Assembly (NCBI GenBank): GCA_051530055.1
Contig: CM121341.1
Span: 9,982,001 to 10,046,000, forward strand
Length of the DNA stretch: 64,000 nucleotides
Direction of reading: 5' to 3'
DNA from: Neoechinorhynchus agilis
Lineage: Eukaryota > Acanthocephala
Part shown: positions 42,719-54,744 of the stretch, piece after piece
Layout of the letters: the number at the start of each line of letters is the position of its first letter
Numbering within the stretch: the stretch's first letter is position 1
Translations under genes and position numbers: made by a program
Notes under the pieces: generated by a model
Told to the model about the DNA's origin: nothing
What the model saw: the letters and a program-made list of their open reading frames with translations, nothing else
Database searches by the model: none

Positions 42719-45700
42719 ATGAACAACCAAAATTTTCCACCAGTAAATGGCAATATATCTCGTGCCACGAAACGGAAGCGGATTAATCCATGGGGCCCAG
42801 AGACGTACACTGAGCTTATAACTGCAGCCATTGAAAGCAGCATGACCAAATGCTTAGTTCTTCAGGATATTTACAATTATATGTGTGCTCACAAGCGTTA
42901 CTTTAATGAACGACGGGATGAACCGGCCGCCAAAGGGTGGCATAATCAAGTTCGGCACACACTATCGACGAGTAACAAATTTACAAGGATTGCACCTCCC
43001 AGCCGAGGAATGTCATCGTTATGGAAAATAAACCCTTCTTACCAAGATCGCCGGTTTAAGAGAAGTAGACTTAATGTTGCGACAATCACATCGGGCACAA
43101 TGGATAACGCATATAGAATGCTACTTGGTGTCGCTCACAATCCAGTTGCGGCTCCAATTCAGAATTGGAATGGAATGCATCAATTCCGAACAGAAAATTT
43201 ATATTCGCCACAAGCCCTTGGGAACGCCGGCTCGGGGCTTAATGTAACCAGTTATCCCTTTACTCATTATATTCAAGGCGGTTTCAATCCGGAACAAATT
43301 CAGTTTGAGGATCAGAATCGGACTATAAGACAAAATATTGAGCAAAATGACCCGCGTCTCGAACACCCAGCGATTGCTGAATTTAGTGCAGTTGGTCAAT
43401 ATGGAAACCAATCGAACCGTTATCGCGGTGGCGAGCATAACGCTCAACCGGGAAATGCCATCGGTATAAATGCAAATCCGGCACAGCAACAATCGACAAA
43501 TGAAATTCCACAAACCCTTTGGAACGCCGGCTCGGGGTTTAATGTCACCAATTATCGCCTTAATCATTCTATTCAAGGCGGTTTCAATCCGGAACCAATT
43601 CAGTCTGAGGATGAGAATCGGACTATAAGACAAAATATTGAGCAAAATGGCCCGCGTCTCGAACTCCCAGCGATTGCTGAATTTAGTGCAGTTGGTCAAT
43701 ATGGAAACCAATCGAACCGTTATCGCGGTGGCGAGCATAACGCTCAACCGGGAAATGCCATCGGTATAAATGCATCTCCAGCACAGCAACAATCGACAAA
43801 TGAAAATCACAAACACTTACGAACGCCGGCTCGGGGTTTAATGTTATTAATTATCCCTTAATCTTTCTATTCAAGGCGGTTTTAATCCGGAACCAATTCA
43901 GTCTGAGGATCATAATCGGATTATAGACAAGATATTGAACAAAATGGCCCGCGGCTCGAACTCCGATCGCTGAATTTAGCGCTGTTGGTCAATATGGAAA
44001 CCAATCGAACCGTTATCGCGGTGGCGAGCATAACGCTCAACCGGGAAATGCCATCGACATAAATGCATCTCCGGCACAGCAACAATCGACAAATGAAAAT
44101 CTACAAACGCTTACGAACGCCGGCTCGGGGTTTAATGTTACCAATTTTCCCCATAATCATTCTATTCAAGGCGGTTTTAATCCGGAACCAATTCAGTCTG
44201 AGGATCATAATCGGATTATAGGACAAGATATTGAACAAAATGGCACGCGGCTCGAACTCCCTCCGGTTGCTGAATTTAGCGGTTGGTGAATATGGAAACC
44301 AATCGAAGCGTTATCGCGGTGGGGAGCCCAACGCTCAACCGGGAAATGCCATCGACATAAATGCATCTCCGGCACAGCAACAATCGACAAATGAAAATCT
44401 ACAAACGCTTACGAACGCCAGCTCGGGGTTTAATGTTACCAATTGTCCCCATAATCATTCTATTCAAGGCGGTTTTAATCCGGAACCAATTCAGTCTGAG
44501 GATCATAATCGGATTATAGGACAAGATATTGAACAAAATGGCACGCGGCTCGAACTCCCTCCGGTTGCTGAATTTAGCGCAGTTGGTGAATATGGAAACC
44601 AATCGAAGCGTTATCGAGGTGGGGAGCCCAACGCTCAACCGGGAAATGCCATCGACATAAATGCATCTCCGGCACAGCAACAATCGACAAATGAAAATCT
44701 ACAAACGCTTACGAACGCCAGCTCGGGGTTTAATGTTACCCATTGTCCCCATAATCATTCTATTCAAGGCGGTTTTAATCCGGAACCAATTCAGTCTGAG
44801 GATCATAATCGGATTATAGGACAAGATATTGAACAAAATGGCACGCGGCTCGAACTCCCTCCGGTTGCTGAATTTAGCGCAGTTGGTGAATATGGAAACC
44901 AATCGAAGCGTTATCGAGGTGGGGAGCCCAACGCTCAACCGGAAATGCCATCGACATAAATGCATCTCCGGCACAGCAACAATCGACAAATGAAAATCTA
45001 CAAACGCTTACGAACGCCAGCTCGGGGTTTAATGTTACCCATTGTCCCCATAATCATTCTATTCAAGGCGGTTTTAATCCGGAACCAATTCAGTCTGAGG
45101 ATCATAATCGGATTATAGGACAAGATATTGAACAAAATGGCACGCGGCTCGAACTCCCTCCGGTTGCTGAATTTAGCGCAGTTGGTGAATATGGAAACCA
45201 ATCGAACCGTTATCGCGGTGGGGAGCCCAACGCTCAACCGGGAAATGCCATCGACATAAATGCATCTCCGGCACAGCAACAATCGACAAATGAAAATCTA
45301 CAAACGCTTACGAACGCCAGCTCGGGGTTTAATGTTACCCATTGTCCCCATAATCATTCTATTCAAGGCGGTTTTAATCCGGAACCAATTCAGTCTGAGG
45401 ATCATAATCGGATTATAGGACAAGATATTGAACAAAATGGCACGCGGCTCGAAATCCCTCCGGTTGCTGAATTTAGCGCAGTTGGTGAATATGGAAACCA
45501 ATCGAAGCGTTATCGAGGTGGGGAGCCCAACGCTCAACCGGGAAATGCCATCGACATAAATGCATCTCCGGCACAGCAACAATCGACAAATGAAAATCTA
45601 AAAACGCTTACGAACGCCAGCTCGGGGTTTAATGTTACCCATTGTCCCCATAATCATTCTATTCAAGGCGGTTTTAATCCGGAACCAATTCAGTCTGAGG

Positions 45701-48033
45701 ATCATAATCGGATTATAGGACAAGATATTGAACAAAATGGCACGCGGCTCGAACTCCCTCCGGTTGCTGAATTTAGCGCAGTTGGTGAATATGGAAACCA
45801 ATCGAAGCGTTATCGAGGTGGGGAGCCCAACGCTCAACCGGGAAATGCCATCGACATAAATGCATCTCCGGCACAGCAACAATCGACAAATGAAAATCTA
45901 AAAACGCTTACGAACGCCAGCTCGGGGTTTAATGTTACCCATTGTCCCCATAATCATTCTATTCAAGGCGGTTTTAATCCGGAACCAATTCAGTCTGAGG
46001 ATCATAATCGGATTATAGGACAAGATATTGAACAAAATGGCACGCAGCTCGAACTCCCTCCGGTTGCTGAATTTAGCGCAGTTGGTGAATATGGAAACCA
46101 ATCGAAGCGTTATCGAGGTGGGGAGCCCAACGCTCAACCGTCAAATGCCATCGACATAAATGCATCTCCGGCACAACAACAATCGACAAATGAAAATCTA
46201 CAAACGCTTACGAACGCCAGCTCGGGGTTTAATGTTACCAATTGTCCCCACAATCATTCTATTCAAGGCGGTTTTAATCCGGAACCAATTCAGTCTGAGG
46301 ATCATAATCGGATTATAGGACAAGATATTGAACAAAATGGCACGCGGCTCGAACTCCCTCCGGTTGCTGAATTTAGCGCAGTTGGTCAATATGCAAACCA
46401 ATCGAACCGTTATCGCGGTGGCGAGCATAACGCTCAACCGGGAAATGCCATCGGTATAAATGCATCTCCGGCACAGCAACAATCGACAAATGAAAATCCA
46501 CAAACGCTTACGAACGCCAGCTCGGGGTTTAATGTTACCAATTTTCCCCATAATCATTCTATTCAAGGCGGTTTTAATCCGGAACCAATTCAGTCTGAAG
46601 GTCGTAAGCGGATTATACGACAAAATATTGAGCAAAATGGCCCGCGTCTCGAAATGCCTGCGATTGCTGAATTTAGCGCAGGTGGTGAATATGGAAACCA
46701 ATCGAAGCGTTATCGAGGTGGGGAGCCCAACGCTCAACCGGGAAATGCCATCGACATAAATGCATCTCCGGCACAGCAACAATCGACAAATGAAAATCTA
46801 CAAACGCTTGCAAACGCCGGCTCGGGGTTTAATGTTACCAATTTTCCCCATAATCATACTATTCAAGGCGGTTTTAATCCGGAACCAATTCAGTCTGAGG
46901 ATCATAATCGGATTATAGGACAAGATATTGAACAAAATGGCACGCGGCTCGAACTCCCTCCGGTTTCTGAATTTAGCGCAGTTGGTGAATATGGAAACCA
47001 ATCGAAGCGTTATCGAGGTGGGGAGCCCAACGCTCAACCGGGAAATGCCATCGACATAAATGGATCTCCGACACAGCAACAATCGAGAAATGAAATTCCA
47101 CAGACCCTTTGGAACGCCGGCACGGGGTTTAATGTTACCAATTATCGCCTTTATCATTCTATTCAAGGCGGTTTTATTCCGGAACCAATTCAGTCTAACT
47201 ATCATAATCGGATTATAGGACAAAATATTGAACAAAATGGCACGCGGCTCGAATTCCCTGCGATTTCTGAATTTAGCGCAGTTGGTCAATATGCAAACCA
47301 ATCGAACCGTTATCGCGGTGGCGAGCATAACGCTCAACCGGGAAATGCCATCGGTATAGATGCATCTCCGGCACAGCAACAATCGACAAATGAAAATCCA
47401 CAAACGCTTACGAACGCCAGCTCGGGGTTTAATGTTACCAATTTTCCCCATAATCATTCTATTCAAGGCGGTTTTAATCCGGAACCAATTCAGTCTGAAG
47501 GTCGTAAGCGGATTATACGACAAAATATTGAGCAAAATGGCCCGCGTCTCGAAATGCCTGCGATTGCTGAATTTAGCGCAGGTGGTGAATATGGAAACCA
47601 ATCGAAGCGTTATCGAGGTGGGGAGCCCAACGCTCAACCGGGAAATGCCATCGACATAATTGCATCTCCGACACAGCAACAATCGACAAATGAAATTCAA
47701 CAAACCCTTTGGAACGCCAGCTCGGGGTTTAATGTTACCCATTGTCCCCATAATCATTCTATTCAAGCCGGTTTTAATCCGGAACCAATTAAGTCTGAGG
47801 ATAAGAATCGGACTATAAGACAAAATATTGAGCAAAATGGCACGCGGCTCGAACTCCCTCCGGTTGCTGAATTTAGCGCAGTTGGTGAATATGGAAACCA
47901 ATCGAACCGTTATCGCGGTGGCGAGCATAACGCTCAACCGGGAAATGCCATCGGTATAAATGCATCTCCAGCACAGCAACAATCGACAAATGAAAACGTA
48001 GAGTTATACAACCTGGAACAATGCCAACGTTGA
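42719..48033 (+). CDS. FoxO-like forkhead protein with sixteen 100-residue C-terminal repeats
   Basis: The first frame (42,719-43,861) starts MNNQNFPPVNG. Residues about 23-115 form a divergent forkhead domain: NPWGPETYTELITAAIESS, a recognition-helix region KGWHNQVRHTLSTSNKFTRI and the wing segment SSLWKINP. WG..Y.(E/D)LIT.AIESS and SKF(T/I)R match FoxO/DAF-16 better than other Fox classes. From about 43,206 a 300-bp unit repeats 16 times to about 47,995, coding an Asn/Gln/Gly-rich 100-residue unit (GFNVTN..., IQGGFNPEPIQSED, YGNQSKRYRGGE, NAQPGNAI, SPAQQQSTNE). The frame stays open from about 44,945 to the stop at 48,033 but is offset from the forkhead frame by small length differences in units 3-6. 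So the gene is either broken, mis-assembled or spliced there. AATAAA lies near 48,091. Confidence 0.75.
43206..47995 (+). repeat. Coding tandem repeat, 16 units of 300 bp
   Basis: Successive GGCGGTTTTAATCCGGAACC landmarks lie about 300 bp apart (43,270; 43,570; 43,870; 44,168 ... 47,765). Units in 44,300-46,150 are nearly identical. The outer units are more varied. A pair of nearly identical stretches 900 bp apart (about 46,460-46,780 and 47,360-47,680) shows a three-unit higher-order duplication. A minus-strand frame is open through many units because the unit length is a multiple of three. That is a consequence of the repeat, not evidence of a gene. Confidence 0.97.
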
Positions 48034-48689
48034 CCATAATGAGGACAGAATTTAGTTTCTATTTTAGATATAGCTAGATAGCATCCACAAATAAAACGTT
48101 AGCTTCTTTTCATGTGCTCCATTTCGATTTACACAATTTCGATCATTTACAGTGTTGTGTTTTTGATATCAAAAATTAAAGTGTACAATGAAAAATATTT
48201 CTATCCGTATTTTCCGATATTTTTTCCATATAGCACTCAGTATTGAAGCGTTTTTTTACAGCGTTAGAGACATCCTGTTCTAATTAACGCGGAGATATCG
48301 ATTTTAGCAGAGAAAATATATGACAGCGCTTTCCTTAAAATGTGTTTTACAGGATGTTTTACTTTTAAATACAAATTCAATCACGTTGGAGGCACTTTAA
48401 GGACGAAAGTCGCGGCTTCTTTCCACATAGAGATTCGTAGTGGCTTGAAGTATTGATCCACGAGCTATATTGACAAATTTTTGGCTAGACGTTAACGCCA
48501 ATAAGGAAAGCCTTGGACGAGCGCGCAAAATCAGGTCTACGTCCTCAAAAGACAATAGTTTAAAACCATTGTTTGTATTCACATTAGTGCGATTTTGATT
48601 CATACCCTTTAAGATGTTTGAAGACTGAATTATTCATATAGGTTGTTTTCTGGCGTAGAAATTAAAATGATTTTATTTTAAAATCCGAT
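48034..48689. other. 3' flank of the forkhead gene, no gene seen
   Basis: It contains the AATAAA near 48,091 and then AT-rich DNA. A 68-codon minus-strand frame (48,397-48,603) has no recognisable features. Confidence 0.4.
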
Positions 48690-50230
48690 TGATTTCGGCA
48701 CAATCTTGTACGTGCTTATCAAGGTCTAAAAAATTCAAGTTGGGGATGGATCAATATTCACTGTCCTAAAATCGAGCCTAATGTCCTCCTTATTCCTTCG
48801 TCTACTGTTTCCAATTGGCCGATGAATACGGCCTCCATTATAACGCGCGATCACATTTGGATTCACTTCTTGGCGAAATGGTGCATTGTTGTTCAAAATG
48901 GTTAAGTATCGCGAAACTGGCATCAGTATCTCTCCTCAGAGCATATTTGTCTTCTTTTGTTCTCCTTTCCAAATTGTTTAGCCTACGTAGGATTTACTGC
49001 ATTCAATGTAGGTAATTCTGTATACCACTGCGTTGCTTTCATGTTCCTCACGTTTCTTTACTATGGAGCTGAATGATTTGACTTTCTCGGTGTAGATACA
49101 ACGCTCCATGTCTTTGGATGCAGCTCCTCTGATCAGGTTGTTAATTGTAGTAAATAACTCCTCGTCGACGAATGGTGAACCATTGAAGGCTTTGTTTTGA
49201 CTTCTAGCACAGTTTTCTTTGCATAGAAGGCTCTTTCAACTATATCTTCTTATCATGTAGATTGGATAGACCTTTTGTTTGAGCATGTCCCAAAGAAATT
49301 CAAGTTCCTCGCCGAGTCTTGGTTGTAGCAATAGTTATAGGCGCGATTAAATAGTGACTCTAATCTAGTTATTTTATATTTAATTGGTGCCATTACAATG
49401 AATGAGGGCAATGTCAGCCGGTACACCAATCTTTGCATATACAGTGGTCTCAAACTCAGCTTATTTTAGCGTTATCGATACTTCCAAAAAAGAGATCACA
49501 TTATGATTCTCCAAGTCGACGGTGGCTATTGGATGTTGTTGTGCTTGAAATTCAGCACGTGAGAAAACTTTTCCGTCTTTATGGACTTGTCTATTAAGAT
49601 AAAAGTGTCATCAACGTATCTCTGCCAGAATTTCACACCCGGTAGGCTTGAAACATACTTAGCCTCCCAATCGCCAATGAACAATTCGGCGAGAACTGGT
49701 TCAAGAGCACTCCCCATGGATAATCCATCTACTTAATCATAGCTCTTATCTTCGAAGTCGAAATTTCTTGCTCCTCGTGCACATGTATAAGAGTTCCTTC
49801 CATTCAGATTCAGTCAAATTCCAGCCTTCTACATTGCGTTGAAGCATCGGAATCGCATGGCTGATCGCAGTCCAGTGGCACTTTTGTGAATAGCGACTTG
49901 GCCTCAGCAGAAATCATTCTATATTCTGCACATGCGTGCGCCTCCAATCTCCCTATGAACTCCACATCTGATAATACTGTGTGCTTACCCGGAGGCATTA
50001 AGTTTCTTAGCATGGTAGCCAATGCCCGAGTTGTTTTCGTATTATATGCAGAATGCGATGCAATAATTGGCCGAGCCTTTTCGCCAATAAATACATAATC
50101 GGTGCCAATCCATTGCTGGAAAGATGTTTCTGGTATATTTCAGGATCAATCCTTCCACGTTTCTTTAGTGAGAGTAGATATTGGTTGAACATAATTTCTC
50201 GTTTTGTAGTAGGGATAAAATTGCTACGTT
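48690..50230 (-). mobile_element. Penelope-like retroelement relic (RT plus GIY-YIG endonuclease)
   Basis: On the minus strand: upstream RT region (GLAPIMYLLAKRLGQLL, about 50,075-50,120), AKSLFTKVPLD (about 49,870), MGSALEPVLAELF...FWQRYVDDTFIL (49,610-49,717, catalytic YVDD), a YKITRLESLFNRAYNYC segment (about 49,350), then YRITYIECSKSYVG and TKEDKYALRRDTDASFAIL pieces (about 48,910-49,015) that match the GIY-YIG endonuclease. This domain order is specific to Penelope-like elements. Stops and frame changes show that it is dead. A stem-loop motif (CTTGATAA...GTGCCGAAA) lies at 48,690-48,722 near its 3' side. Confidence 0.8.
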
Positions 50231-51363
50231 TGCGTTCATAGTGAGTTAAGAAGATCCGATAAAGTCTTTAAAATAAAATTATGCCCCGTCGTATGCTTAG
50301 GTGTGCCCGGAAAATACATGAAGATTTGATTGCATTACGGAATCTTCTAGCACAGAACATTCGGTTAATACGTCGTATCCCTCGATTAGCGAGATCTATG
50401 ATAGCGAAAAAACTCGGAGATTTGATCGATAAGGTTGACGGCGAATCCTTTTGATTGGTGCTAAAATGGATGCCCACTCCTTGATTTCGCTTCAGCACTA
50501 CGCTTATTCGTGGCTTGCTTAATCCTTGCGACATGCAAATGCGGTGTTGATTCGGACAGTCCAGTAACCAACGAACTCGATTACCCGAAAAGCCAGGTAA
50601 GACTCTAATTCTAAGAGCTAACGGCATTCGATCTCTCCTCGAGACGGCTGGTTTAAGCAGAGATGACGGTAAAGGAAGAGAGGGCGTATCAACAGTTTCT
50701 TGGGAAAATGTCTCCTTGGGACTTTGCTAAGAGCAGCTTGTTCCTTGCAGTTTACGGAGTTGGTGAAATGGCGAAAAGGTGAGATATACAAATGCCTCGA
50801 TTTGTCACTGTATATTTTCAAAAGCTCTCGCCATTAAAACGATTGGTGCCGTCGGACACCAAGCATCGCAGAATTTCTAACTAAAGTTAATAAAGTGGTT
50901 GGTCGCAACAACAAAAAACCATTTTTATCAGCTGTGCGATTCAGAAAGGGAATCCTGGATGCTCGAGTCATTGGAGAATAAAGATGTTTCGCCATTCCAA
51001 TCGGAAATCAAAAACGTTGGTAAAAAGAAATAATTTCATTAGACAATCACGCTTTGGCATAGATTAAGAAGCTCGTCTCAAATGAGGTTATTTTTTACGG
51101 AAATTCTCAGAAGATGAAGTTGCTCAAACCTGTTAGTCAGAAAACGTATTCATTTTAAAGACGCATTTTCTTCGGATGAAAACTTCACACATATCAGCCA
51201 GCATAGGAACCAGTTTCTTACCATTCGTAGTGGTGCATTTCCGTGTGCATTGCAGTTAAACCATCACAGCAGCGCAGGCATCTTGGCTCGACTCCAGCAT
51301 GTCTCACCGATTAGCAAAAAGCAAATAAGCACGCATTCAGTAGTCGTTTGGATCCAAGAAAAA
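50231..51363. other. No recognisable gene
   Basis: The minus-strand 119-codon frame (50,268-50,627) and plus-strand basic 57-codon frame (50,281 onward, MPRRMLRCARKIHED...) overlap, and neither shows a domain. Part could be the decayed 5' portion of the Penelope-like element. From 50,830 to 51,363 is the upstream flank of the first fukutin-like gene. Confidence 0.4.
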
Positions 51364-53808
51364 ATGCTGCATTTAAGAACTTATTTAATTTTTAAACGTG
51401 TCGTGAAAGCGAGACGACTTATCCTTTGTGTTGCCGTTACAATTCTATTCTTCTTTCATTTGTCACATTATTTAAAAGGTTCACTTCGACGCAAAAACGT
51501 GAGTTTGCTGTATTAATGAGATCGTTGATTTTAAAATATCCTCTATTAGCCTGGAGGTATTCCCCAAAATGGAGTTGATTCTCATTTGCAATCCATAGAT
51601 GGCAAAGATCTTCAAAAACCTTTCATTGCTGATATAAAATGGCTTCAAAACTTCAACGATCAGTATCCCGTTACAGCATCTCAGCTCACTTTTGGTATAG
51701 AAATAACGAGCAAACAATTGAGTGCTACTCTTAATGTACAAATACATCTTTTCGTTTACAAGATTCAATTTGTAATTTAGAAACTGAAGTGGCAACTGGG
51801 ATCCGTGCACTCGGAATTAAAATGCAAAGACACTGATGACATTGGCGGTATTATAATTAATGTTAATTCAACGAAATTGTATATTCTAAATTTCAAAAAG
51901 CAAGGAGATTACTTGTACGTTTGCAATATGAATCTTTCTTCTAAAAGATGGTTTGGAGATGTTGCACGAACTGTCGATATGTGAGTCGTGCACACGCTAA
52001 AACTCGAGTTTGTCTAATATTTCTCAAACTTTATAGATTCAAACTTAAACCCGTAAAAACAATATTTGGAATAGTGAATGTTCCAGCAAACACTGAACAG
52101 TTTATTCGGGATTACAACACATCCAAGTTTCTAGAATGCAACAAGACTCTACAAAAGAAGTTGTTCGACCTTTATCCGGACCAGCGACACAACGTTAACA
52201 GAGTGAACGAAAAAATCTTACCTGGAATAGTCGCGATAAAGAAGCAAATGAAATCTTTGGGGAAAAACTTTTTTCTTGCTGGAGGAACTCTTCTAGGTAG
52301 GTTAAACAAATCGAGCTTAGAACAGATTAATCGAAATGAAAATTTGTGAGAATTTTGTTTTAACATAAAGAAATGGCCGCATTATCTGTTTTATAAAATG
52401 AACATTTTCATGCTTTTGGACAGAAATATTGAACTTCATTTGACAGTTATTAATGATCTGATTTTGTTTTTTATAAGAAGCTACTTGAGACAATATTGAT
52501 TTTGTCTGTAAATGCTGCCCTGAGTTCTCTGAGTTCCTTTCGTCCAAATTATTAGTTGGAACTAAGTGAGAACCGTGGTGATTGTATTTCCGGTTCACTT
52601 ATTGAGTCACAATTTATTGACACAATTGGTCGACAGATTTTACCATGGCTGAAATATTCGTCAAGGTCGTAAAGATTTTTTACTATTTTGCTTCGATAAG
52701 ATTCTAAAGTTCGCGAAATTAATAACGGCCTAACTTTTGAATTTTGCTAGATGCAAAATTTAGTTTTAAGATCTTGTAGAATAAAAAATTTACGATTGCC
52801 GCATGATTTACTCTACGCAGGTTGGTACCGTCAATGTGGAATCATCGAGCAATCACTTGATGTTGATTTTGCAATGATGGACTACGATTACGATATCAGC
52901 GTTTTAAGATCATTCTTGGGGAATAAGGATATATGGATCATATATAAATTCGGTCACGTATGTATCCAAAGACGGGTCTGTTGATGTAAATCAATCGGTC
53001 ATTATTAATTGAGCACTATTTTTTTTATCCAAAATAAAGGCATAAATAGTAATCTTTGGATAAAGATTAAAGTCGATGAACATTTTTAGTTTTTCTGTAA
53101 TAAAAAAGGAAAGGGAGCTCAAAGATCATTTCTTGCTCACAAACAATTAAAAAACGCATAAGCCTGATTTTCATAATTCTTTTAATCCCATTATTCAGAA
53201 GCGGCAAATCACTTAAGAATATATCGATATGAAAGCCTTACCCGGATCTTTATTGCAAAAAAATAAGCAGGACTTTTAAATCCACATTATTTAAAGCGTT
53301 TATCGAGCACTGCATCGTTTTAGAATTAAAGTTGTTCTTTCAAAAATCTTTAGAGTTCAATGCCAGGCCATGAACTGCGTTTCACAAACGGAAAATACAC
53401 ATTTGATCTGTTCATAGTCTATAAGGATTCCAAAAACGACACACTTCATTGTATTTACCAATTGGGGACAGATCATTACGTGTAAGTTATTAAAAAATTA
53501 ACCAATCGAGGCCCTAGTCTTATTATTTAAGTCGATCGATAAGTCCTATACGCGAACTATGCTCATGTGACCTTCTCGGTATTCGACTTCAAGTCACATG
53601 TCAACCAGTGGAATATATAGAGAATGAATACGGACGTTATCCACGGTGGTTCCACCCGAAAACCGAAAATGTTTGGACTAATTTAAGATTCGATCAAAAA
53701 TTTAACACCACATTCGCACTGTGTCAGTACCTCGAGCGATTTGATGCCCGAGGCAACCGCACACCGTACACAATACGAGAAAAAGACGGCAAGATTGTTA
53801 AATGTTGA
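51364..53808 (+). CDS. Fukutin-like LicD-family protein A
   Basis: Seven exons (51,364-51,498; 51,550-51,735; 51,781-51,980; 52,037-52,296; 52,821-52,957; 53,354-53,481; 53,532-53,808) join in frame to about 440 residues, close to human fukutin (461). An N-terminal signal anchor (LILCVAVTILFFFHLSHYL) indicates a type II Golgi membrane protein. The nucleotidyltransferase core reads FFLAGGTLLG|WYRQCGIIEQSLDVDFAM, with the DxD-type metal site DVD, followed by FTNGKYTFDLF and a C-terminal ENEYGRYPRWFHP stretch. Vertebrate fukutin transfers ribitol-5-phosphate onto alpha-dystroglycan glycans. The substrate of invertebrate relatives is not established. Introns are about 45-55 bases except 52,297-52,820 and 52,958-53,353. 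AATAAA lies just after the stop (53,823). Tail-to-tail with copy B. Confidence 0.85.
51878..52299 (+). repeat. Inverted duplicate block shared by the two fukutin-like genes
   Basis: About 420 bases are nearly identical to the complement of 55,441-55,863, including a complete intron (51,981-52,036) that has no protein constraint. I see only one or two differences in the block. Similarity stops sharply inside the next intron, right after GGTA. Confidence 0.92.
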
Positions 53809-53939
53809 AATCGTTTATTTGCAATAAACTTGTTTTCCTCAATTTATGACAAATTCACGCAAATCATATTTAAAAAATTACCAATCAATGCAGAATTTTT
53901 AACCAAAGTTGGAAATTGGTTAGTCGCAACAACAAAGGA

Positions 53940-54744
53940 CCCCACCGCATGCCGAATGTATCTTCGAGGCAATGGAGGATAAAGATGTTTTGACGTTCGA
54001 ATCGGAACACCATGCATTCGAAATTGTAAAGTATAAAAACTCAGAAATTGACAAATTTTTTATTTAAACGACTATGGAGTAAATTGTCGCTAAAGGCTAA
54101 ACTAAACGCAATTTAAATGCTTTTACGTTTTTGCTTGTTTGGTGAAAAATTAACAGAATTTATTAAATCCGATATTTCGGCACAATCTCGTACCTTTATC
54201 AAGGTGTGCGAACCGAATAAACGCAACTTCGAAGCGCTTAATGATGGCAATGCATTGAACAATAAGAGATGTGGCGGGCCGTCAGGGACTCTTATTGTCT
54301 ACGCAACCCGGGTCCCTTCCCTAATTTGTCCTCCACTGAATTAAAACAGGTTCTAGATTCCATTAATCAGAACCTCTGCCCCGACTCAATTTAAAATGAG
54401 TGCTCCACAACGGACACAACACAATCTTTAAGGCCGACATCTGAAGCTACGAAGTACTAAAATATCCCATGAAATTACCTAAAAATTCGTTCTCTCAATC
54501 AAAACCCCAAACTGGGCTCTTCGCTGCATCATCCCCGAACTCATCGACCCTTTTATCCACATTATAAACCTCAGCTTTTTATATGGCATCTACCCCTAGT
54601 GCCTGAAAACTATTGACTTTTAGCAGAAATTTCCTACTTCTCCAATCGTTTTTAGATCATTAAAAGAAGCATATACCTGCACCAGCGCTCATCTAAGAAA
54701 AACTTAATTTTTGGATAAGAAACGGTAAACTCGAATACCCATAT
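53940..54744. other. Spacer between convergent fukutin-like genes, with a half fold-back element
   Basis: Positions 54,128-54,210 match one arm of the fold-back element in the ARL2-like intron (GGTGAAAAATTAA..., ATTTCGGCACAATCTCGTAC, TTTATCAAGG). The rest (54,210-54,744) is AT-rich with no recognisable gene. Confidence 0.5.

Noticed and set aside
43199-46137. Series of 79- to 205-codon minus-strand frames in the forkhead repeat
   Set aside because: They are the antisense shadow of a 300-bp coding unit and repeat with it. No start context or domain supports them.
50268-50627. 119-codon minus-strand frame near the Penelope-like relic
   Set aside because: Overlaps an equally open plus-strand frame, Arg-rich without motifs. 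Probably chance or decayed element sequence.
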